The position numbers and the translations under genes are program-made. From positions 1-64,000 of the forward strand of contig CAJTGJ010000024.1 of assembly GCA_910575695.1 (NCBI GenBank): a stretch of 64,000 nt of DNA. The letters are read 5' to 3'. The notes beneath the pieces were generated by a model. The model did no database searches. It was not told the DNA's origin and saw nothing but the letters and a program-made list of their open reading frames with translations. Shown here piece after piece: positions 17,768 through 25,957 of this stretch; within the stretch, counting starts at the first letter, position 1, and every line of letters starts with the position of its first letter. Source of the DNA: Oscillospiraceae bacterium (lineage in GTDB: Bacteria; Bacillota; Clostridia; Oscillospirales; Oscillospiraceae).

Positions 17768-19195
17768 TTACGCGGGGGAATTGACGATGCCCACGAACAG
17801 CGGCAGGCCGCTGTCCCCGGTGATGCAGAAGATAAAGGGCCGGTCCAGCACAAAATCCACCTCATCATCGGGCGGCCCTCCGAAGCCGACGTCGGTCATC
17901 ACGGTAAAGGCGGCGGCGGTACAGCCCTCCTCGTCAATGACCACCCGGGCCGCGTGGTCGGCCTTAGAGAGAAAGATGCCGTCCATACCGGCGGTCATAG
18001 GGGTGAAGTTGGACCGCGCCGGGTCAAAGATGTCGGTGATGCCCAGCTCCTTCAGTCCGTCGATCAGATCGAACTGGGAAGCCACATCGAACTTGGGGAT
18101 GGACTTGTTCACCACAAGATACTCCTGGTTCTCCCACTCATATTTGTCGGCGGTAAAGAGGAAGTCCATGGCTTCCCCGTCGGACAGCAGCTCCTCCGGG
18201 GACACCCCCTCATCGGGCAGGAGGAACCACATGGAACCGCCCGTCTCGAAATATTGGCACACGGCGGAAAATTTGTCCCCCCAATAATAGCCATGGCTTC
18301 CGGACTGGTGCATGAAATCCGTCTCCATGTCCCCGCCGGGGGCGTGGAAGGCCTGGGGCGCGGTGTCTTCCGGGGAAAATTCCTTGCCCCATTTCGCCTT
18401 GAAATACACGGTCGTGGCCAGGGCCAGGATGGTGTTCGGGTCCGTTTCGATGTTTCCGGCCTGCTCCTCCAACAGCCCCCCGGTCTGCTCGTTGAGCCAG
18501 TCCTGCAAAGCCTTGTTGAACTCCGCCGAGCCCATCTCCCCCTGGTAGGAGGAGGCGTAAAAGTCCTGGGCCAGGGTGTCCATGGTACCCTGCTTGAACT
18601 TCACATTCTGGTTCAGCCACAGGGAGCTGGCCAGGATGCAGGTCAGCGCGCCGTCGTTCCGGTAGTTGGAATTCCACACGTCCTTGGCCTGCTGGCGCAG
18701 GGCGTCCATGCTGTCACTGCCCAGGAGGTCCAAAAGCTGGGCCTGGGTCTCCCCGCCGGTGAGCTGGGCCTGCATGGCAAGGGCCATGTAGACGTTCAGC
18801 GGGGAATACACCCGGTTTTCCCCGTCCGCCCCGGACAAAAAGGTCTGGGCGCTCCGGGCAAAAAAGGCGTCCAGAGGGGCGGTGTCCCCCAGGTCCCGCT
18901 GCTGTGCCCGCACGCCCTCCCACCATGCCTCATAGGCGTTGTAGTCTTCGCCGCGGGGGTATTGGACCATCTCGGGATACTGGGCCTGGGCGATGATGCC
19001 CTGGGCGTTGGCGGTAAGCTCGCCGCCGGGGCGCAGGAAAATGCCTCCCACAATAGCCAGCGCCAGCACCGCCGCCACAGCTCCCAGCCATCCCCCCTTC
19101 CGCCAGCGCTTCTGCCGCTTTGGGGCGTTCTTCGCCCCGTCAATCAGGTCGTCCCGAATGTCGGTGATACCGTCAAACATATCCTCTTGGTTCAT
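17768..19195 (-). CDS. membrane-anchored serpin with anti-sigma-like N-terminus
   Basis: A 475-residue protein. Residues 1-35 are acidic then basic (MNQEDMFDGITDIRDDLIDG...KRQKRWRK), followed by one membrane segment (about 37-54). From ~100 to the end it is a full serpin: SPLNVYMALAMQAQL, the shutter/breach signature region FFKAKWG-type (VYFKAKWGKEF), hinge DEEGCTAAAFTVMT and RPFIFCITGDSGLPLFVGIV. The alanine-rich hinge favours a true inhibitor; the scissile bond would fall near VGFGG. The start at 19195 overlaps the sigma gene stop by ATGA, so the two are coupled. The N-terminus resembles anti-sigma factors that pair with this ECF type. The serpin would face outwards and trap a protease. Confidence 0.88.
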   Translation of the reverse strand: MNQEDMFDGITDIRDDLIDGAKNAPKRQKRWRKGGWLGAVAAVLALAIVGGIFLRPGGELTANAQGIIAQAQYPEMVQYPRGEDYNAYEAWWEGVRAQQRDLGDTAPLDAFFARSAQTFLSGADGENRVYSPLNVYMALAMQAQLTGGETQAQLLDLLGSDSMDALRQQAKDVWNSNYRNDGALTCILASSLWLNQNVKFKQGTMDTLAQDFYASSYQGEMGSAEFNKALQDWLNEQTGGLLEEQAGNIETDPNTILALATTVYFKAKWGKEFSPEDTAPQAFHAPGGDMETDFMHQSGSHGYYWGDKFSAVCQYFETGGSMWFLLPDEGVSPEELLSDGEAMDFLFTADKYEWENQEYLVVNKSIPKFDVASQFDLIDGLKELGITDIFDPARSNFTPMTAGMDGIFLSKADHAARVVIDEEGCTAAAFTVMTDVGFGGPPDDEVDFVLDRPFIFCITGDSGLPLFVGIVNSPA

Positions 19196-19749
19196 AAGTC
19201 TACTCCTTCCGCTTCCAGGAAAGCCCGCAGGTCTTTCCGTAATCGCAGCAGACGCTGGGACAGGGCGTTGGCCCCCATGCCCCGCGCCGCCGCCAGCTCC
19301 TTCACCGCGTCGCCGTACCAGTACCGCCGGATGAACAGCCAGCGGTCCCCGTCCTCCAGTCCGTCCAGCCAACGGCTGACGGCCTGGGCCAGCCGCCGCC
19401 GCTCCACGGCTTCCTCCACCGTGCCGGGGGAGGGAACGCAGTCCTCCAGCTCGGACAGCAGGACCTCCATGCCGTCATACCGCTTTTGGGCATGGTCCCG
19501 CCGCCACCGGCTGATGGACAGATTCCGGGTGATGCGGCCCAGAAACGCCCCCAGCGCCTGGGGCCGGTCCGGGGGCATCTGGTTCCAGGCGGCGTGCCAG
19601 GTGTCGTTGACGCACTCCTCCGCGTCCTCCCGCACCCCCAGCAGCCGCAGGGCAATGGAACGGCACAGCCCGCCGTATTTTTTGTCCGTCTCGGCAATGG
19701 CCCGCTCCTCCCGCCGGTGGTAAAGCTCCACAATGGCAGAATCCTCCAT
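19192..19749 (-). CDS. ECF-type RNA polymerase sigma factor
   Basis: A 185-residue sigma factor with only regions 2 and 4. Region 2 is residues ~20-90 (ETDKKYGGLCRSIALRLLGV, REDAEECVNDTWHAAW, LGRITRNLSISRWRR) and region 4 is ~125-180 (DRWLFIRRYWYGDAVKELAA and the helix-turn-helix MGANALSQRLLRLRKDL). This variety is common in gut Clostridia next to a one-pass anti-sigma protein. Here the next gene, overlapping by 4 bp, is the membrane serpin, which probably does that job. Its target promoters cannot be deduced. Confidence 0.9.
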   Translation of the reverse strand: MEDSAIVELYHRREERAIAETDKKYGGLCRSIALRLLGVREDAEECVNDTWHAAWNQMPPDRPQALGAFLGRITRNLSISRWRRDHAQKRYDGMEVLLSELEDCVPSPGTVEEAVERRRLAQAVSRWLDGLEDGDRWLFIRRYWYGDAVKELAAARGMGANALSQRLLRLRKDLRAFLEAEGVDL

Positions 19750-19949
19750 AGCCCAGCCCCCTTTTCCGTGTAATATCCTGTTACGGCAAATCCTATCTGA
19801 AAGGCCCTTCTATTGATACAGTCGCAAACCAAAACAGAGTATGACAAAATTTCCTGAAAAAAGAAAGCGGACAGCCCCGGCCCAAAGCCAAAAGCTGCCT
19901 GCTTTCCCTACTCCGTTTAATAAAGAGATGTACCCCGCCACAAAAAATC
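19750..19949. other. intergenic, upstream of ECF sigma gene
   Basis: No gene is seen. It holds the ribosome binding site (AAAGGGGG) of the sigma gene and presumably its promoter, but no consensus sigma-A promoter stands out, which would fit an autoregulated ECF promoter. Confidence 0.3.
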
Positions 19950-20043
19950 TACGCCGCCGGGCAGAAATCCAAGATAACCACCCGGCCCCGTCAGCGAGCG
20001 TCAAGCTCTTTTTCGGTTCCTTTTTCTCTCGAGAAAAAGGAAC
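19950..20043. repeat. post-stop palindromic element, copy 2
   Basis: Read on the minus strand, it begins 3 bp after the livF stop codon: palindrome 20016-20043 (arms GTTCCTTTTTCTC), then AAAAAGAGC and a GAGC..GCTC stem, then ~50 bp sharing CGCTGACGGGG and GCCCGGCG blocks with copy 1. Confidence 0.8.
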
Positions 20044-20046
20044 GAA

Positions 20047-20748
20047 CTACCCGCCGAGGTAGGCGCGTTTCACCGCTTCGTCGTGGAGGAGCTCGTCGCC
20101 GGTACCGGTGGCCACAATCTTGCCCGTCTCCAGCACGTAGCCCCGGTCGGCTACGGACAGGGCCATCCGGGCGTTCTGCTCCACCAGCAGGATGGTGGTG
20201 CCCGACTGGTGAAGCTGCTTGATGATCTCAAAAATCTGCTCCACCAGAATGGGGGCAAGGCCCATGGACGGCTCGTCCAGCATCAGCAGCCTGGGGCTGC
20301 TCATCAGCCCCCGGCCCATGGCCAGCATCTGCTGCTCGCCGCCGGACAGGGTGCCCGCCACCTGCTTGCGCCGCTCCTTCAGCCGGGGGAACTGCTGGTA
20401 TACCCGCTCCAGGTTGGGGGCGATGGTGCTCCGGGCCTGGGTGTAGGCCCCCATCTCCAGGTTTTCCTCCACCGTCATCTGCTGGAAGACGCGCCGTCCC
20501 TCGGGGACGTGGGCCATGCCCAGCTCCACGATCTTGTGGGCGGGGACAGCGGCCAGGTTTTTGTCCAGGAACTCGATGGAGCCGGTGCGGGAGCGCAGCA
20601 GGCCGCACACCGTGTTCAAAATGGTGGACTTGCCCGCGCCGTTGGCCCCGATGAGGGTGACCACCTCGCCGCCGTTCACCTCAAAGGAAACGCCCTTGAT
20701 GGCGTGGATCGCGCCGTAATACACATTGATATCGTTTACCTTCAGCAT
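20047..20748 (-). CDS. livF: branched-chain amino-acid ABC transporter ATPase
   Basis: A 233-residue ATPase with Walker A GANGAGKST, signature LSGGEQQMLAMGR, Walker B LLMLDEPSMGLAP and switch VEQNARMAL, plus the family segment AHVPEGRRVFQQMTVEENL. The start at 20748 lies 13 bp after the end of livG. It pairs with LivG beneath the LivH/LivM channel to drive uptake of leucine, isoleucine, valine or related amino acids. It is the last gene of a five-gene operon and its stop is followed by a palindromic element. Confidence 0.95.
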   Translation of the reverse strand: MLKVNDINVYYGAIHAIKGVSFEVNGGEVVTLIGANGAGKSTILNTVCGLLRSRTGSIEFLDKNLAAVPAHKIVELGMAHVPEGRRVFQQMTVEENLEMGAYTQARSTIAPNLERVYQQFPRLKERRKQVAGTLSGGEQQMLAMGRGLMSSPRLLMLDEPSMGLAPILVEQIFEIIKQLHQSGTTILLVEQNARMALSVADRGYVLETGKIVATGTGDELLHDEAVKRAYLGG

Positions 20749-20761
20749 TTCCCGCACCCCC

Positions 20762-21610
20762 TTACTGCTGCTTGCCCAGATAGGCTTCAATGACCGTGGG
20801 ATTGGACTGGATCTCCTCCGCGGTGCCCTTGGCGATGATCTGGCCGAAGTTGAGCACGCAGATACCCTCGCAGATGCCCATGACCAGGCTCATGTCGTGC
20901 TCAATGAGCATGATGGCGATCTGGAAGGTGTCCCGGATCTTGACGATGTTCTCCATCAGCTCCGCCGTCTCCGAGGGGTTCATGCCCGCCGCCGGCTCGT
21001 CCAGCAGCAGCAGGGACGGATTGGTGGCCAGCGCCCGGACAATCTCCAGCCGCCGCTGGGCCCCATAGGGCAGACTGCCCGCCTGATGGCCCGCCAGGTC
21101 CTCCATGTTGAAGATGCTCAGCAGCTCCAGCGCCCGCTCATGGGCGGCTTTCTCCTGCCGCCAGTACTTGGGCAGGCGCAATATGCCGGAAAACATGGAA
21201 TACTTCTCCTGGTTGTGCAGGCCGATCTTGACGTTGTCCTCCACGCTCAGGTTGGAGAACAGGCGGATGTTCTGGAAGGTGCGGGCGATGCCCATGCGGT
21301 TGATCTGGGCGGGGGTCTTGCCGTGGGTGTCCAGCCCGTCCAGCAGGATGGTGCCCCGTGTGGGCTGGTACACCTTGGTGAGCAGGTTGAACACGGTGGT
21401 CTTGCCCGCGCCGTTGGGGCCGATGAGCCCCGCGATCTCCGTGCGGCCCACGGTGATGTTGAACTCGTTCACCGCCGTCAGACCGCCGAAGTCAATGCCC
21501 AGGTGGCTGCACTCCAGAATGGGGGATTTGTCCAGATCCCGCTCCGGGATGATGGATACGCTGGGCACGGGCACCATTTTGCCCTTTTCAAACCTCTTTT
21601 TGTCAGCCAT
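20762..21610 (-). CDS. livG: branched-chain amino-acid ABC transporter ATPase
   Basis: A 282-residue ATPase: Walker A GPNGAGKTT, signature-like LPYGAQRRLEIVRAL, Walker B LLLLDEPAAGMNP, and switch IEHDMSLVM, with the LivG-specific GIARTFQNIRLF. The N-terminus carries a ~35-residue basic extension before the domain proper (MADKKRFEKGKMVPVPSVS). Its start overlaps the 3' end of livM by 8 bp, showing tight coupling. Confidence 0.95.
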   Translation of the reverse strand: MADKKRFEKGKMVPVPSVSIIPERDLDKSPILECSHLGIDFGGLTAVNEFNITVGRTEIAGLIGPNGAGKTTVFNLLTKVYQPTRGTILLDGLDTHGKTPAQINRMGIARTFQNIRLFSNLSVEDNVKIGLHNQEKYSMFSGILRLPKYWRQEKAAHERALELLSIFNMEDLAGHQAGSLPYGAQRRLEIVRALATNPSLLLLDEPAAGMNPSETAELMENIVKIRDTFQIAIMLIEHDMSLVMGICEGICVLNFGQIIAKGTAEEIQSNPTVIEAYLGKQQ

Positions 21611-22658
21611 TGTCCGCGCCCCCCTTCCGCTTGGGGATGATACGGGCCGCAAGGCCCTTGACGGTGTCGTTGTTGGTAGCCAGCATCACCAGGATCAGCA
21701 CGATGGCGTAAATGAGCATACGGTATTCGGCGATGTCAAACTGCCGCAGCATCTCGGGCAGGACGTACAGCAGGGCGGCGGCGATGATGGACCCCCGGAT
21801 GGAGCCCAGCCCGCCCAGCACCACGAACACCAGCACCAGGATGGACGTATTGAAGTCGAACTTGGAGGCCACGGTGGAGGAATAGTTCAGCCCGAACAGC
21901 GCCCCGGCGGCCCCCGCCAGGGCGGCGGAGGTGACAAAGGCCATCAGCTTGTACTTGGTGACGTTGATGCCCACGCTCTCAGCGGCGATGCGGTTGTCCC
22001 GCAGGGCCATGATGGCCCGCCCGGAACGGCTGTTTACCAGGTTCTGCACCACCACCAGCGTGATGAGGATCAGCACAAATCCGGCGGTGAAGGTAGCCAG
22101 CTTGGACACGCCCACCGCCCCCATGGGGCCTTTGATGATGGCGGTGCCATCGGCGGCCAGGTCAAAGCGGTCGGAGCTGGCGGCGATGTGGAAGCCGTTC
22201 TCGTCCACGCCCATATAGAGCACCATGATGATGTTCTGGATGATCTGCCCGAAGGCCAGGGTGACGATGGCCAGATAGTCGCCCTGGAGCCGCAGCACCG
22301 GCACGCCCACGATGACGCCGCCCAGTGCGCCGAACAGTGCGCCCACCACCATGGAGACGGCCAGGCGCAGGGGAGCCATGGGGATGGCACTTTGGAGCAG
22401 GATGGAAACCACAATGCCGGAGAACGCGCCCAGGCTCATGAAGCCCGCGTGGCCCAGGCTCAGCTCACCCAGGATGCCCACCGTCAGGTTCAGGGACACC
22501 GCCATGACGATGTAACAGCAGGCGGGCACCAGCAGGCTCTGGAGGGAGTTGGAGATTTTGCCCGCCCCCAGCAGGACCTGAATCACCAGGAAAGCGGCAA
22601 TGACAATGCCGTAATTGATAAACCCGTTGAGGGATTTTTTGTTGATGTTCCTGTTCAT
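21603..22658 (-). CDS. livM: branched-chain amino-acid ABC transporter permease
   Basis: A 351-residue polytopic membrane protein with ~9-10 helices and the LivM signatures LGELSLGHAGFMSLGAFSG, RLQGDYLAIVTLAFGQII, GRAIMALRDNRIAAESVGIN and FVVLGGLGSIRGSIIAAAL. It forms the channel with LivH. The ATG at 22658 lies 7 bp after the livH stop. Confidence 0.95.
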   Translation of the reverse strand: MNRNINKKSLNGFINYGIVIAAFLVIQVLLGAGKISNSLQSLLVPACCYIVMAVSLNLTVGILGELSLGHAGFMSLGAFSGIVVSILLQSAIPMAPLRLAVSMVVGALFGALGGVIVGVPVLRLQGDYLAIVTLAFGQIIQNIIMVLYMGVDENGFHIAASSDRFDLAADGTAIIKGPMGAVGVSKLATFTAGFVLILITLVVVQNLVNSRSGRAIMALRDNRIAAESVGINVTKYKLMAFVTSAALAGAAGALFGLNYSSTVASKFDFNTSILVLVFVVLGGLGSIRGSIIAAALLYVLPEMLRQFDIAEYRMLIYAIVLILVMLATNNDTVKGLAARIIPKRKGGADNG

Positions 22659-22665
22659 AGCCGCC

Positions 22666-23544
22666 TCACACTTTCTCGGGCACATACTTGCCCATCAGTC
22701 CAGCGGGACGCACCAGCAGCACGATAATGAGCACCGCGAATACCACCGCGTTGGCAAGGTCCGTGGAGATGTAGGCCCCCGCGAAGATCTCGATCACGCC
22801 CAGCAGCAGCCCGCCCAGCAGCGCCCCGGGGATGGAGCCGATGCCGCCGAACACGGCGGCGGTAAAGGCCTTGATGCCCGGCATGGAGCCGGTAGTGGGG
22901 GACAGCACCGGGTAGGCGGAGCACATCAGCACCCCCGCCAGCGCCGCCAGGGCGGAGCCGATGGCGAAGGTCATGGAAATGGTGGTGTTCACGTCAATGC
23001 CCATGAGCTGGGCCGCGCCCTTGTCCTCGGAGCAGGCCCGCATGGCCTTGCCCATCTTGGTCTTGCCGGTGAACAGGGTCAGCGCCGCCATGACAACGAT
23101 GCAGCACACCACCGACAGGATGGCCACATAGGAGATGGACAGCTGCCCGGGCGCCAGCGGCAGGCTGCCCTCCACGATGGGCCGGAAGGTCTTGGTGGCG
23201 GCGCCCCAGAGGATCTGCGCACCGTTTTGCAGCAGATAGCTGACGCCGATGGCTGTGATGAGCACCGCCAGGGAGGGGGCGGAGCGCAGGGGCTTATACG
23301 CCAGGCGCTCGATCACCACGCCCAGCACCGTACACACCACCACCGCCAGCAGCACCCCCACCGCCGGGGGCAGATCAAAATTGCCCATGGCGAAGAAGCA
23401 CATATAGGCCCCCACCATGATGACGTCGCCGTGGGCGAAGTTCAGCATCTTGGCGATGCCGTACACCATGGTGTAGCCCAGGGCGATGATGGCGTAGATG
23501 CTGCCCAGGCTGATGCCGGTGATCACATTGTTCAGGAAGGACAT
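22666..23544 (-). CDS. livH: branched-chain amino-acid ABC transporter permease
   Basis: A 292-residue membrane protein with about eight helices and the LivH signatures NFAHGDVIMVGAYMCF, RSAPSLAVLITAIGVSYLLQ, RACSEDKGAAQLMGID and the C-terminal FGGIGSIPGALLGGLLLGVIE. The start at 23544 follows GAGAGAGG. A terminator-like hairpin separates it from the upstream binding-protein gene. Confidence 0.95.
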   Translation of the reverse strand: MSFLNNVITGISLGSIYAIIALGYTMVYGIAKMLNFAHGDVIMVGAYMCFFAMGNFDLPPAVGVLLAVVVCTVLGVVIERLAYKPLRSAPSLAVLITAIGVSYLLQNGAQILWGAATKTFRPIVEGSLPLAPGQLSISYVAILSVVCCIVVMAALTLFTGKTKMGKAMRACSEDKGAAQLMGIDVNTTISMTFAIGSALAALAGVLMCSAYPVLSPTTGSMPGIKAFTAAVFGGIGSIPGALLGGLLLGVIEIFAGAYISTDLANAVVFAVLIIVLLVRPAGLMGKYVPEKV

Positions 23545-23605
23545 TTCTTCACCTCTCTCTATAAAATGCGACAGGGCCGCGGCGGGAACCCGATCCTGCC
23601 GCGGC

Positions 23606-23642
23606 GAAAAAGGGGGGCCGCCGGACTGTCCCGGCAGCCCCC
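23606..23642 (-). terminator. internal terminator after the binding-protein gene
   Basis: On the minus strand GGGGGCTGCCGG and its near-complement CCGGCGGCCCCCC flank a short loop and are followed by TTTTT. Partial read-through here would give more binding protein than membrane components, a common arrangement. Confidence 0.75.
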
Positions 23643-23655
23643 TCATGTTCTTTGC

Positions 23656-24921
23656 TTACTGCGCGTCCACGTAAGCGCCGTTTTCCACCCTGAAGATCAG
23701 CGGGGACTTGTCGATCTCGCCGGTGCTCTTCCAGGTCATGCCCTTGCCGGTGAGGCCGTCCACCTGGAACTGGCCGCCGCCGAACTTGGCGGACAGGGCG
23801 TCGCACAGCGCGGCGCTGTCCATGCCGGCAATGCCCTCGATCTCGCAGCAGGCCTCATAAATGGCGTACATACAGTCGTAGCCATCAGCGGCGAACTGGT
23901 TGGGCAGGATGTTGTGGGCCGCCTGGAACTTCTCCACGAAGGACTTGGTGCGCTCGTCCTCGGCACCGGCGCTGAACGGGGTCATGAGCAGCAGGCCCTC
24001 GGCCAGGGACTTGTCAAAGCCGTCCATATCCAGCATACCGTCCATGCCGTCGCCGCCGATGAACAGGGGGGCATAGTCCATCTGCTTGGCCTGGGCCAGG
24101 ATCAGGGAGGCGGGGGTGTAGTAGATGGGCAGGAACACCACGTCCGCCCCGGCGTCCTTGCAGGCGTTGAGCTGCACGGTGTAGTCGGTGGTCTTGTCAT
24201 CGGGGTAGGTCTGGGTGGCTACCAGCTCCATGCCCAGCTCCTTGGTCTTGGCGATGAAGGCGTCGGCAATGCCGGTGGAGTAGGGGTCGCCGTTGTTATA
24301 GATGACGGCGTACTTGGTGCCCAGGCCCTTGTCCTTCAGGTACTCCGCCCCGGCGGTGCCCAGGTAGGGGTCGGTGAAGCACATCTGGAACACGTTGTCC
24401 TTGCCCGCCACGATGTCGGGGGAGGAGGCGGAGGGGGTGAGCTGGAAGTAGCGGTCGGCGTAGGTCTCGGCGGCCACGGTGAGGCAGGGCTGGGTGGTGG
24501 TGGTGCCGTAGATCACCAGGGGCGCGTCCTTGGCCCAGTCCTTCAGGGAGTTGTAGGCGGCCACGGCGGTGTCCGCCACGCCGGTGTCGTCCTCATACTT
24601 GAACTCCAGCTTGATGGGGCCGTTCAGGGCATTGATCTCCTCCACGGCGATCTCCGCGCCCCACTCGGTGGCGGTGCCGTACTGGGCGGCGTCGCCGGTG
24701 GTGGGGCCGATACCGCCGATCTTGATGGTGACAACGTCGCCGCCGCCCTGGCTGGGCTCACCGGAGGCATCGGGGGAATTGCTGGCGTCAGTGCCCTGGC
24801 TGGGCTCGCCGGAGGGGTCGGGGGGATTGGTAGCGTCCGTGCCGCCGTTGGAGCAGCCGGCCAGCAGGCTCAGGCACATGGCGCCGGCCATGAGCATGGC
24901 CGCGAGATTTTTCTTCTTCAT
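23656..24921 (-). CDS. livJ: branched-chain amino-acid-type substrate-binding lipoprotein
   Basis: A 421-residue lipoprotein (lipobox LAGC, about residue 22) with a Gly/Ser/Pro linker made of two near-identical SGEPSQG units, then a type I periplasmic-binding domain: IKIGGIGPTTGDAAQYG, AVAAYNSLKDWAKDAPLVIYG, YAVIYNNGDPYSTGIADAFI, and AADGYDCMYAIYEA. It is the first gene of the liv operon and has a consensus promoter. The fold also serves amides and aromatic acids, so the exact substrate is open. Confidence 0.92.
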   Translation of the reverse strand: MKKKNLAAMLMAGAMCLSLLAGCSNGGTDATNPPDPSGEPSQGTDASNSPDASGEPSQGGGDVVTIKIGGIGPTTGDAAQYGTATEWGAEIAVEEINALNGPIKLEFKYEDDTGVADTAVAAYNSLKDWAKDAPLVIYGTTTTQPCLTVAAETYADRYFQLTPSASSPDIVAGKDNVFQMCFTDPYLGTAGAEYLKDKGLGTKYAVIYNNGDPYSTGIADAFIAKTKELGMELVATQTYPDDKTTDYTVQLNACKDAGADVVFLPIYYTPASLILAQAKQMDYAPLFIGGDGMDGMLDMDGFDKSLAEGLLLMTPFSAGAEDERTKSFVEKFQAAHNILPNQFAADGYDCMYAIYEACCEIEGIAGMDSAALCDALSAKFGGGQFQVDGLTGKGMTWKSTGEIDKSPLIFRVENGAYVDAQ

Positions 24922-25005
24922 GCTTGGTTCCTCCTAAAAACTATGTAATGCTGACGATCCTTTAATATCGAAGGGGGCACTATTGCGCCCCCCAGATTGT
25001 TGACA

Positions 25006-25034
25006 ATTATATACTTGACTCAGAATGCTGTCAA
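25006..25034 (-). promoter_or_regulatory. consensus sigma-A promoter of the liv operon
   Basis: Perfect TTGACA and TATAAT with a 17-bp spacer on the minus strand. The leader then contains a hairpin with GGGGGC arms (24973-24993) before the livJ ribosome binding site. Confidence 0.85.
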
Positions 25035-25102
25035 CCGGCAAAGTTCACAAGGTGCGCCCCGGCGGGCTGTCCGTTATTTTATAATATGACGGATATTTGT
25101 GC

Positions 25103-25834
25103 TCAAACCACCAATCCGCCGTTGGGGCAGACCACCTGCCCGGTGAGGAAGGACGCCTCGTCCGACGCCAGAAAGGCGATGGCGGCGGCGGCTTCCTCCG
25201 GCGCGCCGACGCGGCCCAGGGGCGTTTCCTCCGCCAGGGCGGACAGGTCGTCCGGGGAGAGATGGGCGTTCATTTCCGTGTCAATCACCCCGGGAGCCAC
25301 GCAGTTCACCCGAATATTGGAAGGACCAAGTTCCTTGGCCAGGGCTTTGGTGTAGGCGATGACCGCGCCCTTGGCGGCGGAGTACGCGGCCTCGCAGGAG
25401 GCCCCCACCTGCCCCCACATGGAGGATATGGTGACGATAGAGCCGGACTTGCGCTCCAGCATATGGGGGAGCACCGCCCGGCAGCAGTGGTGGACGCCGT
25501 CCACATTGACGGCAAATAAGTGACGCCATTCGTCTTCGTCAATTTGACTGATGAGGCCCATGTGCGAGACCCCGGCGGAACAAACCAAAATGTCAAGTTG
25601 ACAAAAATTTTCCAACACATTGTCAACCATCCGCTCCACTTGGTTTTTGTCCGACACGTCGGCCCGGACGGCCATGGCGGGCACACCCAGCCCGGAAAGC
25701 TCCTCCGTCAAAGCCCGCGCCCTCTGGCCGCTTTGGCAGTGGCCCACCGCCACCCCCCAGCCCCGCCGGGCGAACAGACGGGCGGCGGCGGCCCCGATGC
25801 CCCGGGAGCCGCCGGTAATCAGCGCGTATTTCAT
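25103..25834 (-). CDS. short-chain dehydrogenase/reductase, FabG-like
   Basis: A 243-residue NAD(P)-dependent oxidoreductase. It shows the nucleotide-binding TGGSRGIGAAAARLF, the family CSAGVSHMG (in place of the usual NNAG), the catalytic serine in IVTISSMWG and the YSAAK Tyr-Lys pair, and a C-terminal LTGQVVCPNGGLVV. It resembles 3-oxoacyl-ACP reductases, including many copies that act on other substrates. It is alone in its transcript, next to the liv operon, so a fatty-acid role is not supported by context. The start at 25834 follows GGAGGAAG. Confidence 0.9.
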   Translation of the reverse strand: MKYALITGGSRGIGAAAARLFARRGWGVAVGHCQSGQRARALTEELSGLGVPAMAVRADVSDKNQVERMVDNVLENFCQLDILVCSAGVSHMGLISQIDEDEWRHLFAVNVDGVHHCCRAVLPHMLERKSGSIVTISSMWGQVGASCEAAYSAAKGAVIAYTKALAKELGPSNIRVNCVAPGVIDTEMNAHLSPDDLSALAEETPLGRVGAPEEAAAAIAFLASDEASFLTGQVVCPNGGLVV

Positions 25835-25883
25835 GATTGCTTCCTCCTGCCCGTTGAAAACAGTTTGTATAGTATAATCTGAT

Positions 25884-25899
25884 ATCACAGATGTGTGAT
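25884..25899. promoter_or_regulatory. palindrome upstream of SDR gene
   Basis: ATCACA-GATG-TGTGAT, a perfect inverted repeat 50 bp before the SDR start and next to a TATACT-like -10 on the minus strand. A possible regulator site. Confidence 0.4.
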
Positions 25900-25957
25900 G
25901 CGCTTATCATTTTCCACGTTTCCGCCCAAATTGTCAATGGGAAATTTTCAGCCGTCC

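Noticed and set aside
24973..24993. Riboswitch in the liv leader
   Set aside because: Only a single simple hairpin is present; no known riboswitch core could be recognised.
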